Assembly (NCBI GenBank): GCA_964560775.1
Contig: CAZLNH010000123.1
Span: forward strand, 1-28,359
Length of the DNA stretch: 28,359 bases
Origin: Woeseia sp964560775
GTDB taxonomy: Bacteria; Pseudomonadota; Gammaproteobacteria; Steroidobacterales; Woeseiaceae
Direction: 5' to 3'
Below, in pieces: positions 1-5,555 of the stretch. The position numbers and the translations under genes are program-made. The notes under the pieces are model-generated. The model was not told where the DNA came from and did not search any database. It saw nothing but the letters and a program-made list of their open reading frames with translations. Each line of letters opens with the position of its first letter. Position 1 is the stretch's first letter.

Positions 1-1
1 C

Positions 2-340
2 GGCTACCTGCACGCAAATTGCGGTCACTGCCACAATGATGACGGTCCGCTCGCGGACCTCGATCTGAACCTGCAGCAGTCCGCCGTCTCCGGTTCAGCC
101 AACGTGGCGCGCACACTCGAGACGCTGGTCGGCTACCCGAGCGAGTTCCAATCGGGAGAAATCGACACCCGCGTCGTACCGCGCGAAGCCGGGCTCAGCA
201 TGTTGCTGGCCAGAATGCGCTCGCGCAATCCGTTTGTGCAGATGCCGCCCCTTGGTACGCGCGTCAGCGACAGTCAGGCCAACGCGCTGGTTGCGCGCTG
301 GATCGAACACGATCTCCAACACGAGGAATACCCGAAATGA
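2..340 (+). CDS. c-type cytochrome, C-terminal part (5' end outside window)
   Basis: An open frame runs in from the left edge and ends with TGA at 338-340. The visible part (112 residues) begins with a haem c attachment motif, CGHCH, at about residues 7-11, and has a Met-Pro-Pro-Leu-Gly segment (MPPLG) near residue 80 that could supply the distal Met ligand. This spacing fits a class I-like haem domain at the end of a longer, probably periplasmic electron-transfer protein. The stop overlaps the start of the next cytochrome gene by 4 bases (ATGA), so the two are probably translated together. The N-terminal part is missing, so I cannot say whether it is a diheme protein or is fused to a catalytic domain. 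Confidence 0.8.
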   Translation, partial: GYLHANCGHCHNDDGPLADLDLNLQQSAVSGSANVARTLETLVGYPSEFQSGEIDTRVVPREAGLSMLLARMRSRNPFVQMPPLGTRVSDSQANALVARWIEHDLQHEEYPK

Positions 341-948
341 AAACCACCCGTATTGTGTCCCGCGCCTGTGTGCCGGGCCTGGCCGCCGCCTTGTTCCTGG
401 TAGCCGGAGCAGCTCCGGCCGGTCAGGAGGACGACGCCACGGAGCACGCCAGCCAAGCGCTGGTGGAACGCGGAAAATACCTGGTCACCATCGCCGGCTG
501 TAACGACTGCCACACGCCGCTGAAGATGGGCCCCAACGGTCCGGAACTGGACATGACGCGCATGCTCGCCGGGCATCCGGAGGACCTCGACATGCCGGAG
601 GCGCCGGCGCTGCCTCCCGGCCCGTGGCAGGTCAGTGTCGCCGGTACGCTCACTGCATGGGCGGGGGGATGGGGAGTGAGTTACACGGCGAACCTGACCC
701 CCGACCGGGAAACGGGTCTCGGCAAGTGGACGCTGCGGAACTTCATCGAGACGATACGCACGGGGCGCCGGATGGGTCGCGGCCGCGCGATCCTGCCGCC
801 AATGCCGATTCCCATGTACAAGCACATGACCGACGAGGACCTGACGGCGATTTTTGCCTACCTGCAGTCCATCCCGCCGGTGAACAACCGGGTACCGGCG
901 CCGCGACTGCCGGAAAGTGCTGAGGCGATGACTGGCCAGCCTGAATAA
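337..948 (+). CDS. secreted monohaem c-type cytochrome
   Basis: This encodes 203 residues. The N-terminus has basic residues, a hydrophobic stretch (about 12-25) and a possible signal peptidase site after the Ala/Pro-rich segment near residue 28, so it is likely periplasmic. A single haem-binding motif, CNDCH, lies at residues 55-59 after a GKYLVTIAG helix typical of cytochrome c domains. Near the C-terminus, ILPPMPIPM is followed by a DEDLTAIFAYLQS helix, the usual end of such a domain; a Met around 156-160 is the likely distal ligand. The middle (about 60-135) is longer than in minimal cytochromes and resembles the cytochromes that accompany dehydrogenases. The start overlaps the previous stop as ATGA, indicating coupling. 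The electron donor and acceptor cannot be read from the sequence. Confidence 0.85.
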   Translation: MKTTRIVSRACVPGLAAALFLVAGAAPAGQEDDATEHASQALVERGKYLVTIAGCNDCHTPLKMGPNGPELDMTRMLAGHPEDLDMPEAPALPPGPWQVSVAGTLTAWAGGWGVSYTANLTPDRETGLGKWTLRNFIETIRTGRRMGRGRAILPPMPIPMYKHMTDEDLTAIFAYLQSIPPVNNRVPAPRLPESAEAMTGQPE

Positions 949-1092
949 AGCCGGACGCTGTAACGGCCATCACGGCGGAGGATGTCAGGACGCAATTGGT
1001 AGTCGGTGTGCTTTGTCTGCCAGCGCACAGATAGCCCCCGGACCGCCCGATAAAGTCACTTCTGACCTTCGGACATCCGCCGGAAGGGGCAG

Positions 1093-1698
1093 ATGAAAGC
1101 AATCGAGATCACGCTCTGGATCGCCGGCGCGGCGTTGCTGGCTATGTTTGCCGGCATGCAGGCGTGGGGTGAGATCGAACGGCAGCGCGGTGTCGCGACG
1201 TTCGTGCAAGCTCGGCAACAGGCCGCGATAAATGACGCACTCCGGTTTCAGCCGGCTGATTCGTCTGCATCAGCGGGCGATGAAGGCATCGCGCCAGCCG
1301 ACGCGGTGCTCGCGATACTGCGAATCCCCGGAATTGCCCTCGAAGTTCCCGTGAGCTATGGCACGGACGAGGGGGTTCTGCTCCGCGGCGCAGGCCTGGT
1401 GGAGGGCACCGCAATGCCCGGCAGCAATGGCAACGTGGGGATTGCCGCACACCGCGATACCCATTTCCGCGCACTGGAGGACCTGTCCCTCGGTGACCGC
1501 ATCGAACTCGCCCTGCCGGACCGCACGCAGGCCTATGTCGTCACGGACCTGTGGGTGGTCGAACCCGGCGATGTACATGTCCTCGACGACACCGGCGATC
1601 CGGTTTTGACACTCGTGACCTGTTACCCGTTTTACTTCATCGGCAATGCACCACAGCGCTTCATCGTGCGAGCCGTGGCTGCCGATCCTTCAACCTGA
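1093..1698 (+). CDS. sortase, class D-like transpeptidase
   Basis: This encodes 201 residues with an N-terminal membrane anchor (about 5-25) and an extracytoplasmic sortase domain (about 70-195). The catalytic set is visible: His120 in GIAAHRDTHF, Cys177 in LTLVTCYPF and Arg189 in APQRFIV. The TCYPFYFIG and APQRFIVRA pattern matches class D sortases better than the class GN (marine proteobacterial) type, though I cannot exclude the latter. Sortases cut a C-terminal sorting signal and join the protein to an amine nucleophile. The next gene, 18 bp downstream, ends in an LPTTA-type signal and is the obvious substrate. A GGAAGGGG ribosome site (1082-1089) precedes ATG 1093; CCTTC at 1066-1070 could pair with GAAGG in it, which might limit translation. 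Confidence 0.9.
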   Translation: MKAIEITLWIAGAALLAMFAGMQAWGEIERQRGVATFVQARQQAAINDALRFQPADSSASAGDEGIAPADAVLAILRIPGIALEVPVSYGTDEGVLLRGAGLVEGTAMPGSNGNVGIAAHRDTHFRALEDLSLGDRIELALPDRTQAYVVTDLWVVEPGDVHVLDDTGDPVLTLVTCYPFYFIGNAPQRFIVRAVAADPST

Positions 1699-1716
1699 AA
1701 CCAAGAGGAACGTGAA

Positions 1717-2373
1717 ATGAAGAAATCACATGTACCAACTATCACGGCAGTACTGCTGGGTTTTGCCCTGGCAGGTTCCGCCCTCGCCCAGGAGGAGGCC
1801 TTCCAGGACGAACGCAAGTCAGCCAAATCATGCGCTGAAGTTGATTGGAACTCGGACATGATGAGGCACCACCCGACCCTCATTGACGCTTGCCAGGAAG
1901 TCATTTCGGTCGAAGGCGAGAACTGGGCGCGCTTCGCGGCCAAGTTCGTGCGGGTCGAGCAGGATGGCAACGTCATTTTCAGCGTGCGCGACCAGAATGA
2001 TCGCTCAATCGAGGAAGTGGTACTGGAACCGAACCCCGGCCAGACAGCCTACATCGACGGTCGCGCGACGCCTTTCAGTTCCTTGCGCACCACCGACTCG
2101 ATCAGCCTGTATGTGCCTGAAGGAGAATACGGATTCGCGACTCAGCCCGTTGCGCGCGAACAGGTGGCGAGGGTAGTCGCTCCGTCTGATTCGACAAGGT
2201 CGGGATCCGCTGCTCGGGGCGACGACTCAGATACGACAGACAGGACGGTTGCACGAAACGACACGAGACGGTCACAGCTGCCGACTACTGCAGGTCCGCT
2301 GCCATGGCTGGTTCTCGCCGGCTTCCTGTCGATGTTCGCCGGCCTCGGCCTGACGCTGCGGCGCAAGGCCTGA
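1717..2373 (+). CDS. secreted sortase substrate with LPTTA-type C-terminal sorting signal
   Basis: This encodes 218 residues. A signal peptide covers about 1-24 with cleavage after Ala-Leu-Ala. The mature part (about 25-145) has two Cys (39 and 59), a CAEVDWNSDMM segment, and a strand-rich region ending in LYVPEGEYGF. Residues 150-186 are a Ser/Thr/Asp/Arg-rich linker. The C-terminus is a textbook tripartite sorting signal: LPTTAGPLPW (188-197), a hydrophobic segment (about 196-212) and a short basic tail (RRKA). It lies 18 bp after the sortase gene with a GAGGAA-type ribosome site, so the two form an operon. I do not recognise the globular domain. No other sortase signal appears in the window, so this looks like a one-enzyme, one-substrate pair. 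Confidence 0.88.
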   Translation: MKKSHVPTITAVLLGFALAGSALAQEEAFQDERKSAKSCAEVDWNSDMMRHHPTLIDACQEVISVEGENWARFAAKFVRVEQDGNVIFSVRDQNDRSIEEVVLEPNPGQTAYIDGRATPFSSLRTTDSISLYVPEGEYGFATQPVAREQVARVVAPSDSTRSGSAARGDDSDTTDRTVARNDTRRSQLPTTAGPLPWLVLAGFLSMFAGLGLTLRRKA

Positions 2374-2382
2374 GCACCAGGC

Positions 2383-2412
2383 AAAAAACAAAGGCCGCCT
2401 TGCGGCGGCCTT
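2383..2412 (-). terminator. intrinsic terminator acting on the minus strand
   Basis: A perfect 9-bp stem (AAGGCCGCC at 2391-2399 with GGCGGCCTT at 2404-2412, loop TTGC) is followed on the minus strand by a TTTGTTTTTTG tract. On the plus strand the stem is followed by CGGTGAGA with no T-run, so it should stop minus-strand transcripts much better than the sortase operon that ends at 2373. It sits about 30 bp after the stop of the 26-codon gene at 2443-2523 and defines the end of that transcript. Confidence 0.8.
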
Positions 2413-2442
2413 CGGTGAGATTTGTATCGGGGAATCAGGCGG

Positions 2443-2523
2443 TCAAAGGGATTCGGAAGGTTGCTCCTGTATCCGAACAAGACCGTCCGGTTCCTGCGAT
2501 ACCGTTTCAATCTCACTAGACAT
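2443..2523 (-). CDS. 26-residue small protein or peptide precursor, unrecognised
   Basis: ATG at 2521-2523 opens 26 codons and a TGA at 2443-2445. The peptide starts MSSEIETVSQEPDG and ends EQPSESL. It is acidic, has no Cys, Tyr or Trp, and shows no signal peptide or membrane segment. The case for a gene rests on signals around it: a Shine-Dalgarno sequence complementary to the 16S rRNA 3' end over 13 nt directly before the ATG, a promoter-like pair of hexamers at 2558-2585, and a strand-specific terminator 30 bp after the stop. Together these form a complete transcription unit of about 170 nt. The extreme ribosome site is of the kind seen before highly translated small genes and peptide precursors. 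It lies convergent to the sortase-substrate gene. I do not recognise the peptide; a non-coding RNA with an accidental ORF is the main alternative. Confidence 0.55.
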   Translation of the reverse strand: MSSEIETVSQEPDGLVRIQEQPSESL

Positions 2524-2536
2524 GGATCACCTCCTT
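2524..2536 (-). promoter_or_regulatory. maximal Shine-Dalgarno site
   Basis: On the minus strand AAGGAGGTGATCC abuts ATG 2523. It is complementary over all 13 bases to the canonical 3' end of 16S rRNA (GGATCACCTCCTT). The AGGAGG core lies 6 nt from the start, an optimal spacing. The bases on either side do not continue a 16S gene, so this is not an rRNA fragment. Confidence 0.75.
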
Positions 2537-2557
2537 TCAGTAGTTTGCCCACCGCCA

Positions 2558-2585
2558 AGTATGTCCCGCAGTCGCGCAAAATCAA
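2558..2585 (-). promoter_or_regulatory. putative sigma70 promoter for the 26-codon gene
   Basis: Read on the minus strand, TTGATT (2580-2585) and CATACT (2558-2563) are separated by 16 bp. Each matches four of six consensus bases. Transcription would start near 2551, giving a leader of about 28 nt that contains the whole Shine-Dalgarno site. Confidence 0.4.
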
Positions 2586-2682
2586 GAACAAGAAAGAAAA
2601 CAATCGGTACCACGTCACAAAATCGAAAGACGGATTTGGCACGATTTCGACGGCTGGTCTGTATTCGTTCCGTAATGTGACA

Positions 2683-2696
2683 GTACGCTAGCGTAC
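2683..2696. promoter_or_regulatory. 14-bp perfect palindrome, possible operator
   Basis: GTACGCTAGCGTAC is a perfect palindrome in a gene-poor region, about 160 bp upstream of the minus-strand 26-codon gene and 340 bp upstream of the plus-strand gene at 3037. Perfect dyads of this size are typical of TetR-family and similar dimeric repressors. No such regulator gene is next to it. Confidence 0.4.
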
Positions 2697-2750
2697 AGAG
2701 GCGCAGCCAGACCGGCTGTTTTGCGGGATTTTTTAACATCCTGTCGCTGT

Positions 2751-2822
2751 TCTGCGACGTATTGAATTCCTGCGAAGTGTCGATTTCCTGCGACGTGTCG
2801 ACGTCCTGCGACATATCGACAT
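2751..2822. repeat. 18-bp tandem repeat, four copies
   Basis: Four consecutive 18-bp units run 2751-2768, 2769-2786, 2787-2804 and 2805-2822, with consensus CCTGCGACGTGTCGACGT. The two middle units are closest to each other and the outer ones diverge. The unit length is a multiple of three, so the minus strand reads as six-residue repeats (Asp-Thr-Ser-Gln-Glu-Ile) in a 95-codon frame at 2527-2814 preceded by GAGGA. I do not call that frame a gene because the palindrome, the putative promoter and the Shine-Dalgarno site of the 26-codon gene all lie inside it. Iterated protein-binding sites or a replication-slippage tract are other readings. Confidence 0.7.
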
Positions 2823-3036
2823 CCTCATTCCCTTATGTAATCTCCTGTCCGCAAGGGGGGCGACCGCTTGGCTGCGGTCCGCTTCATTCGAAGTAAAACC
2901 AACGGAAAAATCTGTCGACGTACTCTTACGCAACGACGTCCGTACGCCGCCATTTGTCTTGTGCAAAGACCTGGCAGCTACGTGACATGTCGCTTGCTGA
3001 TCGGCGAGGCGTTCCGCGACGGAAGGAGATCAGTTT
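2823..3036. other. intergenic region upstream of the 3037 gene
   Basis: This stretch has no convincing gene. It contains a short hairpin (GACCGC at 2862-2867 with GCGGTC at 2874-2879) and the ribosome site GGAAGGAG (3021-3028) that sets the GTG start at 3037. I do not see a clear promoter on either strand. Confidence 0.6.
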
Positions 3037-4359
3037 GTGATCATTTACAAAATTATCAATCGGGGTGTCTTCACCCTTATGTTACTGGTGTTATTTGCTT
3101 CCACCGCCGCGCTGGCGGGTGGCAAGCCTCCGGTTGTGACGAACAGCCCGGACAACCAGGCTGAAATTGGTTCGACCTATACCTACAAAGTGCAGGCCTG
3201 GGACCCCGAAGGCGATGCGCTGGAATTCCAGATTCGCAACCGGCCTTCCTGGTTATGGTGGAAGCAGGATGAAGGCCGCCTCGTCGGTGAACCTTCTTCG
3301 GGGGACGCCGGTTCTCACGAGCAAATCAGGATCCTGGTGTCCGACGGCACCAACACGACGGAGGTGGGACCGTTCACCGTCAATGTCGCGTGGGATTCCG
3401 GCTCGAAGACGACTGACGATAATGAGGCACCCACCACATCGTGGAAGCAGGCTCATCCGGGTCATTACGTTTCAATGAATCGCTACGACAACCACACCGA
3501 TATGATCGAGGCGATCAAGCCGGGTGTGAAAGGATTTCAGATCCGCTATACCTGGCGTTCGCTGGAGCCCTGGCAGGGCGGCTACGATTTTTCGGAAATC
3601 CGCAAGGATCTCGATCTGGCCGCAAGTCAGGGCATGCAGCTGGTCGTCTTTGTTGAAGACAAATCATTCAACGGACAATACCCGACGCCGGGTTACCTGA
3701 AGCACATGACGGTAGAAAATCGCAACCGGGGCTACACTGTGCTGCGCTGGGAGCCGTGGGTCGTTACCCGTTTCAACGCTTTGCTGGCGGCGCTGGGCAA
3801 TGAGTTCGATTCTCACCCGGCATTCGAGGGTGTGGCGATCCAGGAATCTTCGCCGAGCCTGTCGGACCATGTGCTGAACCAGCATGGCTACTCGCCCTGG
3901 AAGTACCGTAACGCGCTGATAGAAATGATCCGCGCCGCGCGCAAGAGTTTCCCGCAATCCCAGGTGTTCTGGTACATGAACTTCCTGCCGCGCAACCAGG
4001 GCTACATTGCCGATATTGCCAACGTGGCGGCGAACCTGGACGTTGCCATGGGAGGACCGGACGTGTTGCCCGACTCCCGGCCACTGAAAGAACTTTCCTA
4101 TCCGTTCTATGACCAGTTCCGCGGGCGCATGACGCTGTTCAACTCAATGCAGTACCACAGCTATGCCCACGAACGCAGTGCAGACTGGGGTGCGAAGTAC
4201 TGGTCAATGAATGAGTTGTTCGTTTACGCGCGTGATGAGTTGCACGTGGACTACCTCTTCTGGAATCGAAAGGCAGCGAAACGGCCCGGAGACTCCTTCG
4301 CCTGGTGGGACGCACTGCCGGTCATAAGCACCAACGCATGGTTCGGCAACGTCAATTGA
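3037..4359 (+). CDS. secreted protein with Ig-like domain and glycoside hydrolase-like barrel
   Basis: This encodes 440 residues. The GTG start at 3037 is chosen because GGAAGGAG lies 8 bp upstream and it gives a complete signal peptide (hydrophobic about 11-27, cleavage near Ala-Leu-Ala). Residues 31-118 form a cadherin/dystroglycan-like Ig fold (putative Ig, He_PIG type) with the marks WDPEGDALEFQI and LVSDGTNTTEVG. Residues 140-440 resemble a TIM-barrel glycosidase: RYTWRSLEPWQGGYDF followed by DLDLAASQGMQLVVFVEDKSF recalls the N-terminal strands of GH5/GH42-type enzymes, and GVAIQESSP (Glu270) could carry an acid/base Glu. I cannot assign a GH family or substrate. The TonB receptor and CBM9 protein elsewhere in the window would fit polysaccharide use, but there is no operon link. 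Confidence 0.75.
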   Translation: MIIYKIINRGVFTLMLLVLFASTAALAGGKPPVVTNSPDNQAEIGSTYTYKVQAWDPEGDALEFQIRNRPSWLWWKQDEGRLVGEPSSGDAGSHEQIRILVSDGTNTTEVGPFTVNVAWDSGSKTTDDNEAPTTSWKQAHPGHYVSMNRYDNHTDMIEAIKPGVKGFQIRYTWRSLEPWQGGYDFSEIRKDLDLAASQGMQLVVFVEDKSFNGQYPTPGYLKHMTVENRNRGYTVLRWEPWVVTRFNALLAALGNEFDSHPAFEGVAIQESSPSLSDHVLNQHGYSPWKYRNALIEMIRAARKSFPQSQVFWYMNFLPRNQGYIADIANVAANLDVAMGGPDVLPDSRPLKELSYPFYDQFRGRMTLFNSMQYHSYAHERSADWGAKYWSMNELFVYARDELHVDYLFWNRKAAKRPGDSFAWWDALPVISTNAWFGNVN

Positions 4360-4366
4360 TGGAAAT

Positions 4367-4396
4367 CCGGCCGGTATCCGTGGCGGTACCGGCCGG
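4367..4396 (+). terminator. strong hairpin after the 3037 gene, weak T-tract
   Basis: A perfect 10-bp GC-rich stem (CCGGCCGGTA at 4367-4376 with TACCGGCCGG at 4387-4396, 10-nt loop) begins 7 bp after the stop at 4359. It is followed by GTTAGCTTTC rather than a clean T-run, so it may be a weak intrinsic terminator or an RNA 3'-end stabiliser. The rest of the gap to 4597 shows nothing else. Confidence 0.45.
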
Positions 4397-4597
4397 GTTA
4401 GCTTTCGCAGCCGGTCAGGTTGGTGGCTACCGCCCCCTGACCTGCTACGAAAGGTACCTGGACAGACGCTGACGATGTAAAGGATCCCGATTGCCGGGAA
4501 CAGCGCCGTCAAATGCGCTGATGCGCGCTTTGTAGATTGTCTGTCGCCCACCGATCTGCTTGAATTGACCGACGAACCCGCACGGAAGCCCGTTCCT

Positions 4598-5536
4598 ATG
4601 TCAATCAGATTACCCCGGCTGATCGCGACCTCGGTCGTACGCGGCAGCCGGCAGGGGGAAAGTCACGGCGGCGTTTATACGCTGGACTTCGAGAACCGCA
4701 CCGGCCGACAGCTGGTGGACTGGAACACGGTCGAAATCGATTTCGAAGGCCGTGGTGCCGACCGGGGTCTCCGTGGCATCGCTTTTGATGGGGACGACAT
4801 CTACATTGCGGCCAGCGACGAGCTGTTCTGTTTTGATCACGGCTTCTCCATCAGGGGGTCATTCAAAAACCGTTACCTGAAGCACTGTCACGAAATCTGC
4901 CGGATGGAGCGGAAGATATTCCTCACGTCGACCGGGTTTGACAGCATTCTCGCGTTCGACCTGGACAGCCGGCGCTTCGATTGGGGTTTTCACCTGGAGC
5001 GGCCATACGGCGAGTGGTCCGGCTTCGCGTTTGATCCGCGCTCGGACCTCGGGCCGGCGGCGGTGAACGAGTTCCACGTCAACATGGTGCATGTCGATCA
5101 ATCGGGTATCTACCTCAGCGGCCTGCACACGAGGGCGCTGCTGCACCTGAACCAGGAAATGAAGGTAAGCGAAGTTTGCAGCTTGCCGGCCGGCGTGCAC
5201 AACGCACGGCCCTGGAACGACGGTGTACTGTTCAACGATACGGCGGCCGACTGCGTGCGTTATGTGCCGCGCGAGTGCCGGCAGCAGGCGTTTCGCATCA
5301 AGCGCTATGACGAGTCGGAAATACTGTTTGCCGGCATTGACGATTCGAGGGTAGCGCGGCAGGCATTCGGTCGCGGGCTTTGCACATCGGGAAGCCGGCT
5401 GGTTATCGGCGGCTCATCGCCGTCGACCGTCAGCGTTTATGATACGGAAACCGGCATGACTGTCGGCTCCGTGAATCTTACGATGGATATCCGCAACGCC
5501 ATTCACGGCCTCGAGGTCTGGCCGTACGACGACTGA
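4598..5536 (+). CDS. cytosolic beta-propeller-like protein of unknown function
   Basis: This encodes 312 residues from ATG 4598, which has GGAAG about 10 bp upstream. An in-frame TTG at 4565 would add 11 residues but lacks a ribosome site. There is no signal peptide or membrane segment. The protein has repeated strand motifs of propeller type: RGIAFDGDDIYIAASDELFCFD, GIYLSGLHTRALLHL and LVIGGSSPSTVSVYDTETG, plus a conserved-looking SRQGESHGGVYTLDFE start. The final part, IRNAIHGLEVWP, fits the same fold. His-rich spots (KHCHEIC, HVNMVHVD) might bind metal or ligand, as in SMP-30/gluconolactonase-like propellers, but that is inference. It precedes the convergent TonB receptor gene by 19 bp. 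No enzyme activity can be assigned. Confidence 0.7.
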   Translation: MSIRLPRLIATSVVRGSRQGESHGGVYTLDFENRTGRQLVDWNTVEIDFEGRGADRGLRGIAFDGDDIYIAASDELFCFDHGFSIRGSFKNRYLKHCHEICRMERKIFLTSTGFDSILAFDLDSRRFDWGFHLERPYGEWSGFAFDPRSDLGPAAVNEFHVNMVHVDQSGIYLSGLHTRALLHLNQEMKVSEVCSLPAGVHNARPWNDGVLFNDTAADCVRYVPRECRQQAFRIKRYDESEILFAGIDDSRVARQAFGRGLCTSGSRLVIGGSSPSTVSVYDTETGMTVGSVNLTMDIRNAIHGLEVWPYDD

Positions 5537-5555
5537 CGGATGCGATGGCGCCCCC

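Noticed and set aside
2521..2537. Match to the 3' end of 16S rRNA (GGATCACCTCCTTT) on the plus strand
   Set aside because: The preceding bases do not match the rest of the 16S 3' region, so it is a Shine-Dalgarno site read on the minus strand, not a piece of rRNA.
2527..2814. 95-codon minus-strand frame with six-residue repeats and a GAGGA site before its ATG
   Set aside because: It contains the 14-bp palindrome, the putative promoter and the Shine-Dalgarno site of the 26-codon gene, and codon use in its second half is unlike the neighbouring genes. The 18-bp repeat alone explains the repeated peptide.
2868..3164. 98-codon plus-strand frame
   Set aside because: It overlaps the start and signal peptide of the well-supported gene at 3037 in another frame, and its sequence is a basic, featureless mix.
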